Origin: Pseudomonas marginalis | Lineage (GTDB): Bacteria; Pseudomonadota; Gammaproteobacteria; Pseudomonadales; Pseudomonadaceae | Direction of reading: 5' to 3' | NCBI RefSeq assembly: GCF_008692035.1 | Contig: NZ_VTFG01000007.1 | Span: 1-34,244, forward strand | Length of the DNA stretch: 34,244 nt | Translations under genes and position numbers: made by a program | In this document: positions 17,275 to 26,000 of the stretch, piece after piece | Numbering within the stretch: the first letter of the stretch is position 1 | How the letters are laid out: each line of letters opens with the position of its first letter | Notes under the pieces: generated by a model | What the model saw: only the letters and a program-made list of their open reading frames with translations | Told to the model about the DNA's origin: nothing | Databases searched by the model: none

Positions 17275-17288
17275 TAACATCGAATAAC

Positions 17289-17343
17289 AAACCCGCGGTG
17301 GGCGGGCGCTGTTAAAACCCTGCGTGCCTGGCTCGCGGGGTTT
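17289..17343 (+). promoter_or_regulatory. Candidate expression platform with competing hairpins
   Basis: AAACCCTGCG (17315-17324) pairs with CGCGGGGTTT (17334-17343) as a 10-bp hairpin followed by only three T in all. An earlier copy, AAACCCGCG (17289-17297), can pair with the same 3' arm. The two 5' arms are mutually exclusive, which fits an on/off switch. A further 6-bp hairpin (GTGTCA/TGACAC, 17354-17368) lies just before the cbtB ribosome-binding site AAAGGGA. Termination versus translation control cannot be decided by eye. Confidence 0.4.
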
Positions 17344-17384
17344 GCATGCGCTCGTGTCACCCTGACACCTGAAAGGGACGCGCC

Positions 17385-17573
17385 ATGTCGATCATCAGCA
17401 GCACCTCGCACACCGCCAGCAGCTCCGCCACCCTCAGCCAACGCCTGACCGCCGCCATCGGCGCGTCGATCCTTGGCGCGTGCCTGGTGTATTTCGCCGG
17501 TTTCTCCCATATCGAGGCGGTGCACAACGCGGCCCACGATACCCGCCACAGCGCCGCGTTCCCGTGCCACTGA
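17385..17573 (+). CDS. cbtB: CbtB, small subunit of predicted cobalt transporter
   Basis: A 62-residue protein with one membrane segment (about residues 23-42) and a C-terminal tail carrying His residues (HIEAVHNAAHDTRH, then PCH). These are features of CbtB. CbtAB is a predicted cobalt uptake system repeatedly found under cobalamin riboswitches. AAAGGGA precedes the ATG. It is followed after 11 bases by cbtA. The small size and riboswitch leader make the call strong, although transport by CbtAB is a prediction for the family. Confidence 0.9.
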   Translation: MSIISSTSHTASSSATLSQRLTAAIGASILGACLVYFAGFSHIEAVHNAAHDTRHSAAFPCH

Positions 17574-17584
17574 GGCCTGCCGAC

Positions 17585-18289
17585 ATGATCAAGCGTATTG
17601 CGCAAACCGCAGGGTTCACCGGCTTGCTGGCCGCCCTGCTGCTGACCCTGCTGCAAAGCTTCTGGGTCGCTCCGCTGATTCTGCAGGCGGAAACCTTTGA
17701 AAAAGCCCCGGCCGCGACCGAAGTCGTGCACGAGCACGCCGCTGGCGCCGCTGCACACTCCCACGACGCCGAAGCCTGGGAGCCCGAAGACGGCTGGCAG
17801 CGTGTGCTGTCGACCACCGGCGGCAACCTGGTGGTGGCCGTCGGCTTCGCCCTGATGCTGGCCGGCCTCTACACCCTGCGCGCACCGACCCGCACGGCCC
17901 AAGGCTTGCTGTGGGGCCTGGCCGGCTACGCGACTTTTGTGCTGGCGCCCACCCTGGGCCTGCCGCCGGAGCTGCCGGGCACTGCCGCCGCCGACCTGGC
18001 ACAACGGCAGATCTGGTGGATCGGCACTGCTGCTTCCACGGCGGCCGGGATTGCGCTGATCGTGTTTGGTCGCAACTGGCTGCTGAAAGTCTTGGGCGCG
18101 GCGATCCTCGTGGTGCCGCATGTGATCGGTGCACCGCAGCCGGAAACCCATTCGATGCTGGCGCCGGAAGCCCTCGAAGCGCAGTTCAAGATCGCTTCGC
18201 AGTTGACCAACGTGGTGTTCTGGCTGGCCCTGGGCCTGATCAGCGCCTGGCTGTTCCGCCGCAACCGCGACGATCAATACTCGGCATGA
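17585..18289 (+). CDS. cbtA: CbtA, membrane subunit of predicted cobalt transporter
   Basis: A 234-residue integral membrane protein with about five hydrophobic segments (near 8-32, 80-98, 103-122, 140-175 and 200-222). Between the first two lies a His/Asp/Glu-rich loop (VVHEHAAG, then HSHDAEAWEPED) suited to metal capture. The ATG at 17585 gives a standard N terminus; a longer in-frame reading would overlap cbtB. Its TGA overlaps the cobE start (ATGA). It probably pairs with CbtB to import cobalt for CobN. Confidence 0.9.
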   Translation: MIKRIAQTAGFTGLLAALLLTLLQSFWVAPLILQAETFEKAPAATEVVHEHAAGAAAHSHDAEAWEPEDGWQRVLSTTGGNLVVAVGFALMLAGLYTLRAPTRTAQGLLWGLAGYATFVLAPTLGLPPELPGTAAADLAQRQIWWIGTAASTAAGIALIVFGRNWLLKVLGAAILVVPHVIGAPQPETHSMLAPEALEAQFKIASQLTNVVFWLALGLISAWLFRRNRDDQYSA

Positions 18290-18678
18290 CCCTGGTGGTC
18301 GGCCTGGGTTGCCAGCGGGGTTGTGATGTAGACACCCTGCTGGGCCTGTTCGACAGCGCCCTGGCCGAGGGCGGGGTCGAGCGCCAGCGTGTCACCGCAC
18401 TGGCCAGCATCGACCGTAAACAGAACGAGCCAGGGTTACTCGCCCTGGCCCGACTGCTCGACCTGCCCTTGCAGTGCTTCAGCGCCGGGCAACTGGCCGT
18501 TTACGAAGCCCGGCTGAGCCACAAATCGGCGGTCGCGTTTGCCCATACCGGCTGTTACGGCGTCGCCGAAAGTGCCGCCCTGGCCCTGGCCGAACAGCTC
18601 TGCGGCGGCCCTGCCCGCTTGTTGATCACCCGCCAGAAAACCGCCCAGGCCACCTTTGCATTGGCCTGCGCCGGCTAA
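18286..18678 (+). CDS. cobE: CobE/CbiG-C-like cobalamin biosynthesis protein
   Basis: A 130-residue soluble protein of the CobE family, equivalent to the C-terminal domain of CbiG (start MTLVVGLGCQRGCD, with later SVAFAHTGCYGVAES-like region). CobE is conserved in aerobic cobalamin producers; its exact biochemical role is not firmly established. It overlaps cbtA by 4 bases and is followed by cobM after about 70 bases. The frame ends at TAA 18676-18678. Confidence 0.9.
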   Translation: MTLVVGLGCQRGCDVDTLLGLFDSALAEGGVERQRVTALASIDRKQNEPGLLALARLLDLPLQCFSAGQLAVYEARLSHKSAVAFAHTGCYGVAESAALALAEQLCGGPARLLITRQKTAQATFALACAG

Positions 18679-18748
18679 AATCCCGATAATCGCCCTTCCC
18701 GATCATGAGCAATCTTCATGCTCGCCCGTTTTTCCACAGGAATTCTCC

Positions 18749-19495
18749 ATGACCGTCTACTTCATCGGCGCCGGCCCCGGCGATCCGGAATTGATCACCG
18801 TCAAAGGCCAACGCCTGATCCGCAGTTGCCCGGTGATCATCTATGCCGGCTCACTGGTGCCGGCGGCGGTGCTGGAAGGTCATCAGGCGCAACAAGTGGT
18901 CAACAGCGCTGAACTGCACCTGGAACAGATTATCGAACTGATCAAGACCGCCCACGCTAATGGCCAAGACGTGGCACGGGTGCACTCCGGCGATCCGAGC
19001 CTGTATGGCGCGATTGGCGAGCAGATCCGTTATTTGCGTGAGTTGGGCATCCCCTTTCAGATCATTCCCGGCGTCACGGCGGTGGCCGCCTGCGCAGCGT
19101 TGCTGGAGACCGAACTGACCCTGCCGGACATCGCCCAAAGCGTGATCCTGACCCGCTACGCCGATAAAACCCGCATGCCGGCCGGAGAGGACTTCGACAG
19201 CCTGGCCCGCCATGGCACCACCATGGCGATTCATCTGGGGGTCAACCATTTGGAGAAGATCGTCGCCGAACTGCTGCCGCACTATGGCGCGGACTGCCCG
19301 ATTGCCGTGGTGCACCGGGCGACATGGCCGGATCAGGATTGGGCGGTCGGCACGCTCAGCGATATTGCCGACAAAGTCGCCGCCAAGGGCTTTCGGCGTA
19401 CGGCGTTGATTGTGGTGGGGCGAGTACTGGCGAGTGACAGTTTCAGTGAGTCGTCGTTGTATCGGGCGGGGCATGCGCACCTTTATCGGCCTTGA
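18749..19495 (+). CDS. cobM: Precorrin-4 C11-methyltransferase
   Basis: A 248-residue SAM-dependent methyltransferase that converts precorrin-4 to precorrin-5 by methylation at C-11. Tetrapyrrole methylase motifs are visible: GAGPGDPELITVKG near residues 6-19, the GDPSLYGA loop at about 86-93, and the conserved IIPGVTA. The AGGAA ribosome-binding site lies before the ATG at 18749. Last gene of the plus-strand riboswitch operon. The length is slightly below the roughly 250-255 usual for CobM but complete. Confidence 0.95.
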   Translation: MTVYFIGAGPGDPELITVKGQRLIRSCPVIIYAGSLVPAAVLEGHQAQQVVNSAELHLEQIIELIKTAHANGQDVARVHSGDPSLYGAIGEQIRYLRELGIPFQIIPGVTAVAACAALLETELTLPDIAQSVILTRYADKTRMPAGEDFDSLARHGTTMAIHLGVNHLEKIVAELLPHYGADCPIAVVHRATWPDQDWAVGTLSDIADKVAAKGFRRTALIVVGRVLASDSFSESSLYRAGHAHLYRP

Positions 19496-19550
19496 TTATT
19501 TACTTTAAAAAATCAAAGCAATCCATTGATTTTAATAGCTAAACACAAAA

Positions 19551-19646
19551 AAATGTGGGACGGGGCTTGCCCCCGATGGCGGTGTGTCAGCCTGCTCATG
19601 AGTCGACTGAGGCACCGCTATCGGGGGCAAGCCCCCTCCCACATTT
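19551..19646. repeat. REPIN copy 1
   Basis: Arms 19551-19584 and 19613-19646, 34 bases each with two mismatches, carry the TGTGGGA/GGGGGCTTGCCCCCGAT signature. The inner loop around 19585-19612 (CAGCCTGCTCATGAGTCGAC) is identical to copy 2. The region 19496-19936 has no gene; it holds the two REPINs, AT-rich spacers and the terminator at 19888. Confidence 0.9.
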
Positions 19647-19746
19647 GACCTTACTTGTCAGGGAGATAGAGTCAACATTCGAAATTGATTTTTTAATTCA
19701 CAAATCATCAGCAACACGCTGATTTAACTGAATAAATGCAAAAAAA

Positions 19747-19836
19747 TGTGGGAGGGGGCTGGCCCCCGATGACGGTGTGTCAGCCTGCTCATGAGTCGAC
19801 TGAGGCACCGCTATCGGGAGCAAGCCCCCTCCCACA
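19747..19836. repeat. REPIN copy 2
   Basis: Arms 19747-19777 and 19806-19836, complementary with a few mismatches. It is offset by 193 bases from copy 1 and has the same orientation and loop. Both copies follow an A-rich run (AAAAAAATGTGGGA). Confidence 0.9.
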
Positions 19837-19887
19837 CTTAATCCTACTTGTTAGATAGATGGCATAACTGCTTGAATTTTAATAATA

Positions 19888-19916
19888 AAAAACGGCGCTC
19901 ACGGGCGCCGTTTTTT
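19888..19916. terminator. Bidirectional rho-independent terminator
   Basis: AACGGCGC (19891-19898) pairs with GCGCCGTT (19905-19912) around the loop TCACGG. It is flanked by A and T runs on both sides. It lies 20 bases after the nfuA stop and would also end transcription from cobM. Confidence 0.9.
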
Positions 19917-19936
19917 GTTCGCAGTGAACGCCTTAC

Positions 19937-20521
19937 TCAGTAGTAGGCGTTTTCTTTCTGCGTGTGGTCTGTCACGTCACGGACGCCCTTGAGCTCCGGA
20001 ATACGCTCGAGCAAGGTCCGCTCGATGCCCTCGCGCAGGGTCACGTCTGCCTGGCCGCAGCCCTGGCAGCCGCCGCCGAACTTCAATACGGCAATGCCGT
20101 CATCGACGACGTCGATCAGGCTGACCTGACCGCCGTGGCTCGCGAGCCCCGGGTTGATCTCGGTTTGCAGGTAGTAGTTGATGCGCTCGTTGACCGGGCT
20201 GTCGGCATTGACATTAGGCACCTTGGCGTTGGGCGCCTTGATGGTCAATTGGCCGCCCATGCGGTCGGTGGCGTAGTCGACCACGGCATCGTCCAGGAAG
20301 GCTTCGCTGAAATTGTCGATATACGCGGTGAAGCTTTTCAGCCCCAGGGCGGTGTCTTCAGGTTTCTCTTCACCGGGCTTGCAGTAGGCGATGCACGTCT
20401 CGGCGTACTGGGTGCCAGGCTGGGTGATAAAGACGCGGATGCCGATTCCCGGGGTGTTCTGCTTGGACAGCAGGTCAGCCAGGTAATCGTGGGCGGCGTC
20501 GGTAATGGTTATGGCAGTCAT
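19937..20521 (-). CDS. nfuA: Fe-S biogenesis protein NfuA
   Basis: A 194-residue protein. The N-terminal domain is A-type-like (HesB/IscA fold, degenerate) and the C-terminal domain is Nfu with the cluster-binding CxxC motif in GGGCQGCGQ. It receives and delivers [4Fe-4S] clusters to apoproteins, especially under oxidative stress or iron limitation. GGAG precedes the ATG at 20521. A promoter candidate lies at 20547-20576. A terminator follows its stop. Length matches NfuA proteins (about 190). Confidence 0.96.
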   Translation of the reverse strand: MTAITITDAAHDYLADLLSKQNTPGIGIRVFITQPGTQYAETCIAYCKPGEEKPEDTALGLKSFTAYIDNFSEAFLDDAVVDYATDRMGGQLTIKAPNAKVPNVNADSPVNERINYYLQTEINPGLASHGGQVSLIDVVDDGIAVLKFGGGCQGCGQADVTLREGIERTLLERIPELKGVRDVTDHTQKENAYY

Positions 20522-20546
20522 GGAAACTCCTCACAGGCTTGCCGGC

Positions 20547-20576
20547 AGTTTACGCCAAAATATTACGCAGGTACAA
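20547..20576 (-). promoter_or_regulatory. Predicted sigma-70 promoter of nfuA
   Basis: Minus strand -35 TTGTAC (20571-20576), an 18-base spacer, and -10 TAAACT (20547-20552), about 26 bases before the ATG. A modest match. Confidence 0.35.
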
Positions 20577-20614
20577 AGTCCGAGTAATTTTGTCGGAAAA
20601 GACGTTCGCCTCTG

Positions 20615-22906
20615 TCAGAGGTTTTCATAACGGTTCATATCCAGCACCCCTTCTTCCACCGGCGTCGTCTCGCGGATGTACTGGGACAAATCGTGGAAAT
20701 ACTGCCAGAACAACGGGTGGCTGCGGCGCACACCCCAGCGGTCGACAATTTTCTCAAAGCGATTGGCGTCCTTGGCCCGCTCCATTTCGGCGACGAATTC
20801 GGGCACCTCCTGGGCAGGGATGTTGAACATGAAGTTCGGGTAACTGCTGAGCACTCCAGGGTAAAGGGTCAGCGTGTCCAGGCCCGGCTGATAGCGATAA
20901 GCCTCACCCAGCAGAAATGCCACGTTACTGTGGGCGCGATTGCGCAGCAGGCTGTAGACCACGCGCTTACCGCGGGCGGTTTCGACGCGCAGCATCGTCG
21001 CTTCAGGTAACTGGTCAATCACCTTGAGCCCCGCCGCCGGGCGTGAAGTCAGGCGGCTGAGCGCCTGTTCGGCGTCCTGCAGCGCCGGGTCGATACCGTC
21101 GCGCGAACAAAACGCGCCCCCGCAACGGTTGATCGGATCCGGGCTGGCATTCAGGTCACCGTAGCGGGCAAGCAACTGGTTGGCGAAGTCGCGCTTGGGG
21201 TCCTTTTTATCCAGGTGCAAGGCGGTAGGCGTGTCGTCGTCGATGGCTTCGTAATCCAGCCACAGCTTGATCTTGCCGCTGTTCTGGTACCAATCATCCA
21301 TAAAGGCATCGCGGCTATTGGCCGGCATCAGGCGCAGGAAGTTCTGCTCGGCACCGTTGCGGATCAGGTCGAAGTACAGCCGGGTCTGGGCCTGGTGCGA
21401 TACGTTGCCGAACACATCGAAATTGACCACCAGTTGGTAGTAGGTGCGTTCGAGCAACGGATAGTCGAACAACCACAGTGTCTGCGGGACTTCACCGATC
21501 AGGCCCTTATTGACCGAGGCGCTGTCGAAGTGGCGGAAGATGCTTAGCAGGGCATTGTCATTGCCGGCCCACAAGGTCGACCAACTGGGCGCCGGCAGCT
21601 CGGCATAGCTGTCTCGCCGCAGGGCTTCGTACTGGTTGCGCTTATCGCGGTATTCGAGCCACAGGCTGAGCACACTGCCCACGTCGTCATTCTGCCCTGG
21701 CATCGCCAGCAACGGCGTGGCCTGGCCGCGATAGCGGGCATCGGTGATGTACAGGTCGTGGTCGGGCGCCTGGAACAACGCCCAGAAATTGTCGCGGATC
21801 ACGTCCGTGGCAATTTGCCCGCGGCACACCGGCCCGCGAATAAACGTGCGCACAAAGTATTCGGCGTTATCCAGCATGAACTGGTAACGCGCCTGGGCCG
21901 GAATCGCCTCGAACGTCTCGAAAGGGTTGGCCCGCCGGCCGGGACCGTAGCCGGGCAAGGCGCTGACCTGCCAGTCGCCGCTGTAGAACAGGGCTTTGAC
22001 CCGCGCCATTTTTTCCGCGCTGAGGGGGTAGGTGATATGGGTCTTGTGGACGATCACCCCTTCCACCGGCCACAGACGGTAGTACACGCGGGTGCCGGGA
22101 TCGTCATTGGGGCGGCGGGTATTGATCAGGTCAATCGGCTGGCCGCTGGGGGTACGCGAGCGCACCCACTGGAAGAAATGCCCAGGCTCACCGTCTTCGA
22201 AATACAGATGCGCAATGAACAGATGCTCGAACAACCAACGGGCCACCAGGCTTTCCCGTGCGCCGGGGGCGTTGAGCAGGTTCTCCCATTGCAGCACCTG
22301 TGCGGCTTCACGGGCGCTGGGGGCCACGCCCTGCTGGTCAATCGGTGCACCGGAGGCCAGCCAGCGCTGAAGGGTCTGGTACTGCTGGTCGCTCAGGCCG
22401 GTGACCGCCAACGGCATGCCCTCCTTGGGATGAGCACCGGCATAGGCGTTGAACTCGCCGGGTGTGGCGCACATGTTTTCGCGGTTCAGGCCCAATACGA
22501 TCTCTTCGGGCAACCTGGCATTGGGCTTCAGCGCTGCGGTATGCCCCAGCTCCAGCATGCGCGCCATCAACGCGGCCTGGCTGCCCTGGGCGTCGAGTAC
22601 CGAATAAAAGCCCTTCTGCTGCCAGGCCTGCTTGCCGAAGGCGTCATAGAACAAGCGCGTGGTGGGTGTGGCCTGGCTGCGCTCGCCGTCGTAGACCGGC
22701 ACTTTGGTCGCACCGCGCGCCGCGCCCTCGGCACTGCCCAGGTTGAGCTGGCACGCGGAGTCATAGCACGCATGGCAGGCCACGCATTTCTCGGTGAAGA
22801 TCGGCTGGATGTCGCGGGTATACGAGATCGCCGGAGCGGGACCTTCTGCCAGAGCGCTGCTGGCTATCAATGCCAGGACGGCGCTGACGATAAGACGAAG
22901 TGACAT
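20615..22906 (-). CDS. cti: Fatty acid cis/trans isomerase, periplasmic
   Basis: A 763-residue protein that isomerises cis to trans unsaturated fatty acids in phospholipids, stiffening membranes against solvents and heat. A signal peptide (residues 1 to about 20, cleaved after ALA) exports it to the periplasm. Residues 41-45 (CVACH) form a cytochrome c-type haem attachment motif typical of Cti, followed by further Cys (CYDSAC). Length agrees with Pseudomonas Cti proteins. The gene lies divergently next to metH, an arrangement familiar from Pseudomonas. It is likely expressed alone. Confidence 0.95.
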   Translation of the reverse strand: MSLRLIVSAVLALIASSALAEGPAPAISYTRDIQPIFTEKCVACHACYDSACQLNLGSAEGAARGATKVPVYDGERSQATPTTRLFYDAFGKQAWQQKGFYSVLDAQGSQAALMARMLELGHTAALKPNARLPEEIVLGLNRENMCATPGEFNAYAGAHPKEGMPLAVTGLSDQQYQTLQRWLASGAPIDQQGVAPSAREAAQVLQWENLLNAPGARESLVARWLFEHLFIAHLYFEDGEPGHFFQWVRSRTPSGQPIDLINTRRPNDDPGTRVYYRLWPVEGVIVHKTHITYPLSAEKMARVKALFYSGDWQVSALPGYGPGRRANPFETFEAIPAQARYQFMLDNAEYFVRTFIRGPVCRGQIATDVIRDNFWALFQAPDHDLYITDARYRGQATPLLAMPGQNDDVGSVLSLWLEYRDKRNQYEALRRDSYAELPAPSWSTLWAGNDNALLSIFRHFDSASVNKGLIGEVPQTLWLFDYPLLERTYYQLVVNFDVFGNVSHQAQTRLYFDLIRNGAEQNFLRLMPANSRDAFMDDWYQNSGKIKLWLDYEAIDDDTPTALHLDKKDPKRDFANQLLARYGDLNASPDPINRCGGAFCSRDGIDPALQDAEQALSRLTSRPAAGLKVIDQLPEATMLRVETARGKRVVYSLLRNRAHSNVAFLLGEAYRYQPGLDTLTLYPGVLSSYPNFMFNIPAQEVPEFVAEMERAKDANRFEKIVDRWGVRRSHPLFWQYFHDLSQYIRETTPVEEGVLDMNRYENL

Positions 22907-23071
22907 GTATCCGGTCCCGATTCAATGCGTGCGGTTTAAAGTGGCGGTGATTCTACCGGGCCATGCACCCGCTCAACATGAGCGATATTCATGCAAAACC
23001 CCGGCATGCCGCAAATCCGCACAGGTTTGTTATGATCCACGCCCTCCGTAATGCCTGACCAGAGTAGTCCC

Positions 23072-26000
23072 ATGTCCGATCGTAGCGCTCGTCTGCAAGC
23101 CCTTCACCACGCCCTCAAGGAACGCATCCTGATCCTCGACGGCGGCATGGGCACGATGATCCAGAGCTATAAACTGGAAGAACACGACTACCGCGGCAAA
23201 CGCTTCGCCGACTGGCCGAGCGACGTCAAGGGCAACAACGACCTGCTGGTGCTCACCCGCCCGGACGTGATCGGCGGGATCGAGAAGGCCTACCTGGATG
23301 CCGGTGCGGACATCCTCGAAACCAACACCTTCAACGCCACCCGCATCTCCATGGCCGACTACGGCATGGAAGAACTGGCCTATGAACTGAACGTCGAAGG
23401 CGCACGCCTGGCGCGCAGGATCGCCGATGCCAAGACCGCCGAGAACCCGGCCAAGCCGCGTTTCGTCGCCGGCGTCCTCGGCCCGACCAGCCGCACCTGC
23501 TCGCTGTCGCCCGATGTGAACAACCCCGGCTACCGCAACGTCACCTTCGATGAACTGGTGGAGAACTACACCGAGGCCACCAAGGGCCTGATCGAAGGCG
23601 GCGCCGACCTGATCCTGATCGAGACCATCTTCGACACCCTCAACGCCAAGGCCGCGATCTTCGCCGTGCAGGGTGTGTTCGAAGCACTCGGTATCGAATT
23701 GCCGATCATGATCTCCGGCACCATCACCGACGCCTCCGGCCGCACCCTGTCGGGCCAGACCACCGAAGCCTTCTGGAACTCGGTGGCCCACGCCAAGCCG
23801 ATTTCCGTGGGCCTGAACTGCGCCCTCGGCGCCAGCGAGCTGCGCCCGTACCTGGAAGAGCTGTCCAACAAAGCCAACACCCATGTGTCCGCGCACCCCA
23901 ACGCCGGCCTGCCCAATGAATTCGGCGAGTACGACGAATTGCCGTCGGAAACCGCCAAGGTCATCGAAGAGTTCGCCCAGAGCGGCTTCCTCAATATCGT
24001 CGGCGGCTGCTGCGGCACCACCCCGGGCCATATCGAAGCCATCGCCAAGGCCGTGGCCGGCTACGCGCCGCGCACCATCCCGGACATCCCCAAGGCTTGC
24101 CGCCTGTCGGGCCTGGAGCCGTTCACCATTGATCGCAGCTCGTTGTTCGTCAACGTCGGCGAGCGCACCAACATCACCGGTTCTGCGCGTTTCGCCCGCC
24201 TGATCCGCGAGGACAACTACACCGAAGCCCTGGAAGTCGCCCTGCAACAGGTGGAAGCCGGCGCCCAGGTGATCGACATCAACATGGACGAGGGCATGCT
24301 CGATTCGAAGAAGGCCATGGTGACCTTCCTCAATCTGATTGCCGGCGAGCCGGACATCTCCCGCGTACCGATCATGATCGACTCCTCCAAGTGGGAAGTG
24401 ATCGAAGCCGGCCTCAAGTGCATCCAGGGCAAGGGCATCGTCAACTCCATCAGCATGAAGGAAGGCGTCGAGCAGTTCATTCATCACGCCAAGCTGTGCA
24501 AGCGCTACGGCGCCGCCGTGGTGGTGATGGCCTTCGACGAGGCCGGCCAGGCCGACACCGAAGCGCGCAAGAAGGAAATCTGCAAGCGCTCCTACGACAT
24601 CCTGGTGGATGAAGTCGGCTTCCCACCGGAAGACATCATCTTCGACCCGAACATCTTCGCAGTCGCCACCGGCATCGAAGAGCACAACAACTACGCCGTC
24701 GATTTCATCAACGCCTGTGCCTATATCCGCGACGAGCTGCCGTATGCGCTGACCTCCGGTGGCGTGTCCAACGTGTCGTTCTCGTTCCGCGGCAACAACC
24801 CGGTGCGGGAGGCGATCCACTCGGTGTTCCTGCTGTATGCGATCCGCAACGGCCTGACCATGGGCATCGTCAACGCCGGCCAGCTGGAGATCTATGACCA
24901 GATCCCGGCCGAGCTGCGCGATGCCGTGGAAGACGTGGTGCTCAACCGCACCCCGGAAGGCACCGACGCCCTCCTCGCCATCGCCGACAAGTACAAGGGC
25001 GACGGCAGCGTAAAAGAAGCCGAGACCGAAGAGTGGCGCGGCTGGCCGGTCAACAAGCGCCTGGAACACGCGCTGGTCAAGGGCATCACCACCCACATCG
25101 TCGAAGACACCGAAGAATCGCGGCAGTCGTTCGCCCGCCCGATCGAAGTGATCGAAGGCCCGCTGATGTCCGGCATGAACATCGTTGGCGACCTGTTCGG
25201 CGCCGGCAAGATGTTCCTGCCCCAGGTGGTGAAATCCGCCCGCGTGATGAAGCAGGCCGTGGCCCACTTGATCCCGTTCATCGAGCTGGAAAAAGGCGAC
25301 AAGCCGGAAGCCAAGGGCAAGATCCTGATGGCCACGGTGAAGGGCGACGTGCATGACATCGGCAAGAACATCGTCGGCGTGGTACTCGGCTGCAACGGCT
25401 ATGACATCGTCGACCTCGGCGTGATGGTGCCGGCGGAGAAGATCCTGCAGGTGGCCAAGGAGCAGAAGTGCGACATTATCGGGCTGTCCGGCCTGATCAC
25501 GCCGTCCCTGGACGAGATGGTGCATGTGGCCCGCGAGATGCAGCGCCAGGACTTCCACCTGCCGCTGATGATCGGCGGCGCGACCACCTCCAAGGCGCAC
25601 ACGGCGGTGAAGATCGAGCCCAAGTACAGCAACGACGCGGTGATCTACGTCACCGACGCCTCCCGTGCGGTGGGCGTGGCCACGCAGTTGCTGTCCAAGG
25701 AATTGAAGGCCGGCTTCGTCGAGAAGACCCGCCTGGAATACATCGACGTGCGTGAACGCACCTCCAACCGCAGCGCGCGCACCGAGCGCCTGAGCTACCC
25801 GGCGGCCATCGCCAAGAAGCCGCAGTTCGACTGGAACAGCTACACGCCGGTCAAGCCCACCTTCACCGGTTCCAGGGTGCTGGACAATATCGACCTCAAC
25901 GTCCTGGCCGAGTACATCGATTGGACCCCGTTCTTTATCTCCTGGGACCTGGCCGGCAAGTTCCCGCGCATCCTGACCGATGAAGTGGTGGGTGAAGCCG

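Noticed and set aside
19496..19936. CRISPR-like spaced repeats
   Set aside because: Only two copies, each an inverted-repeat REPIN; no regular short repeats and no cas genes.
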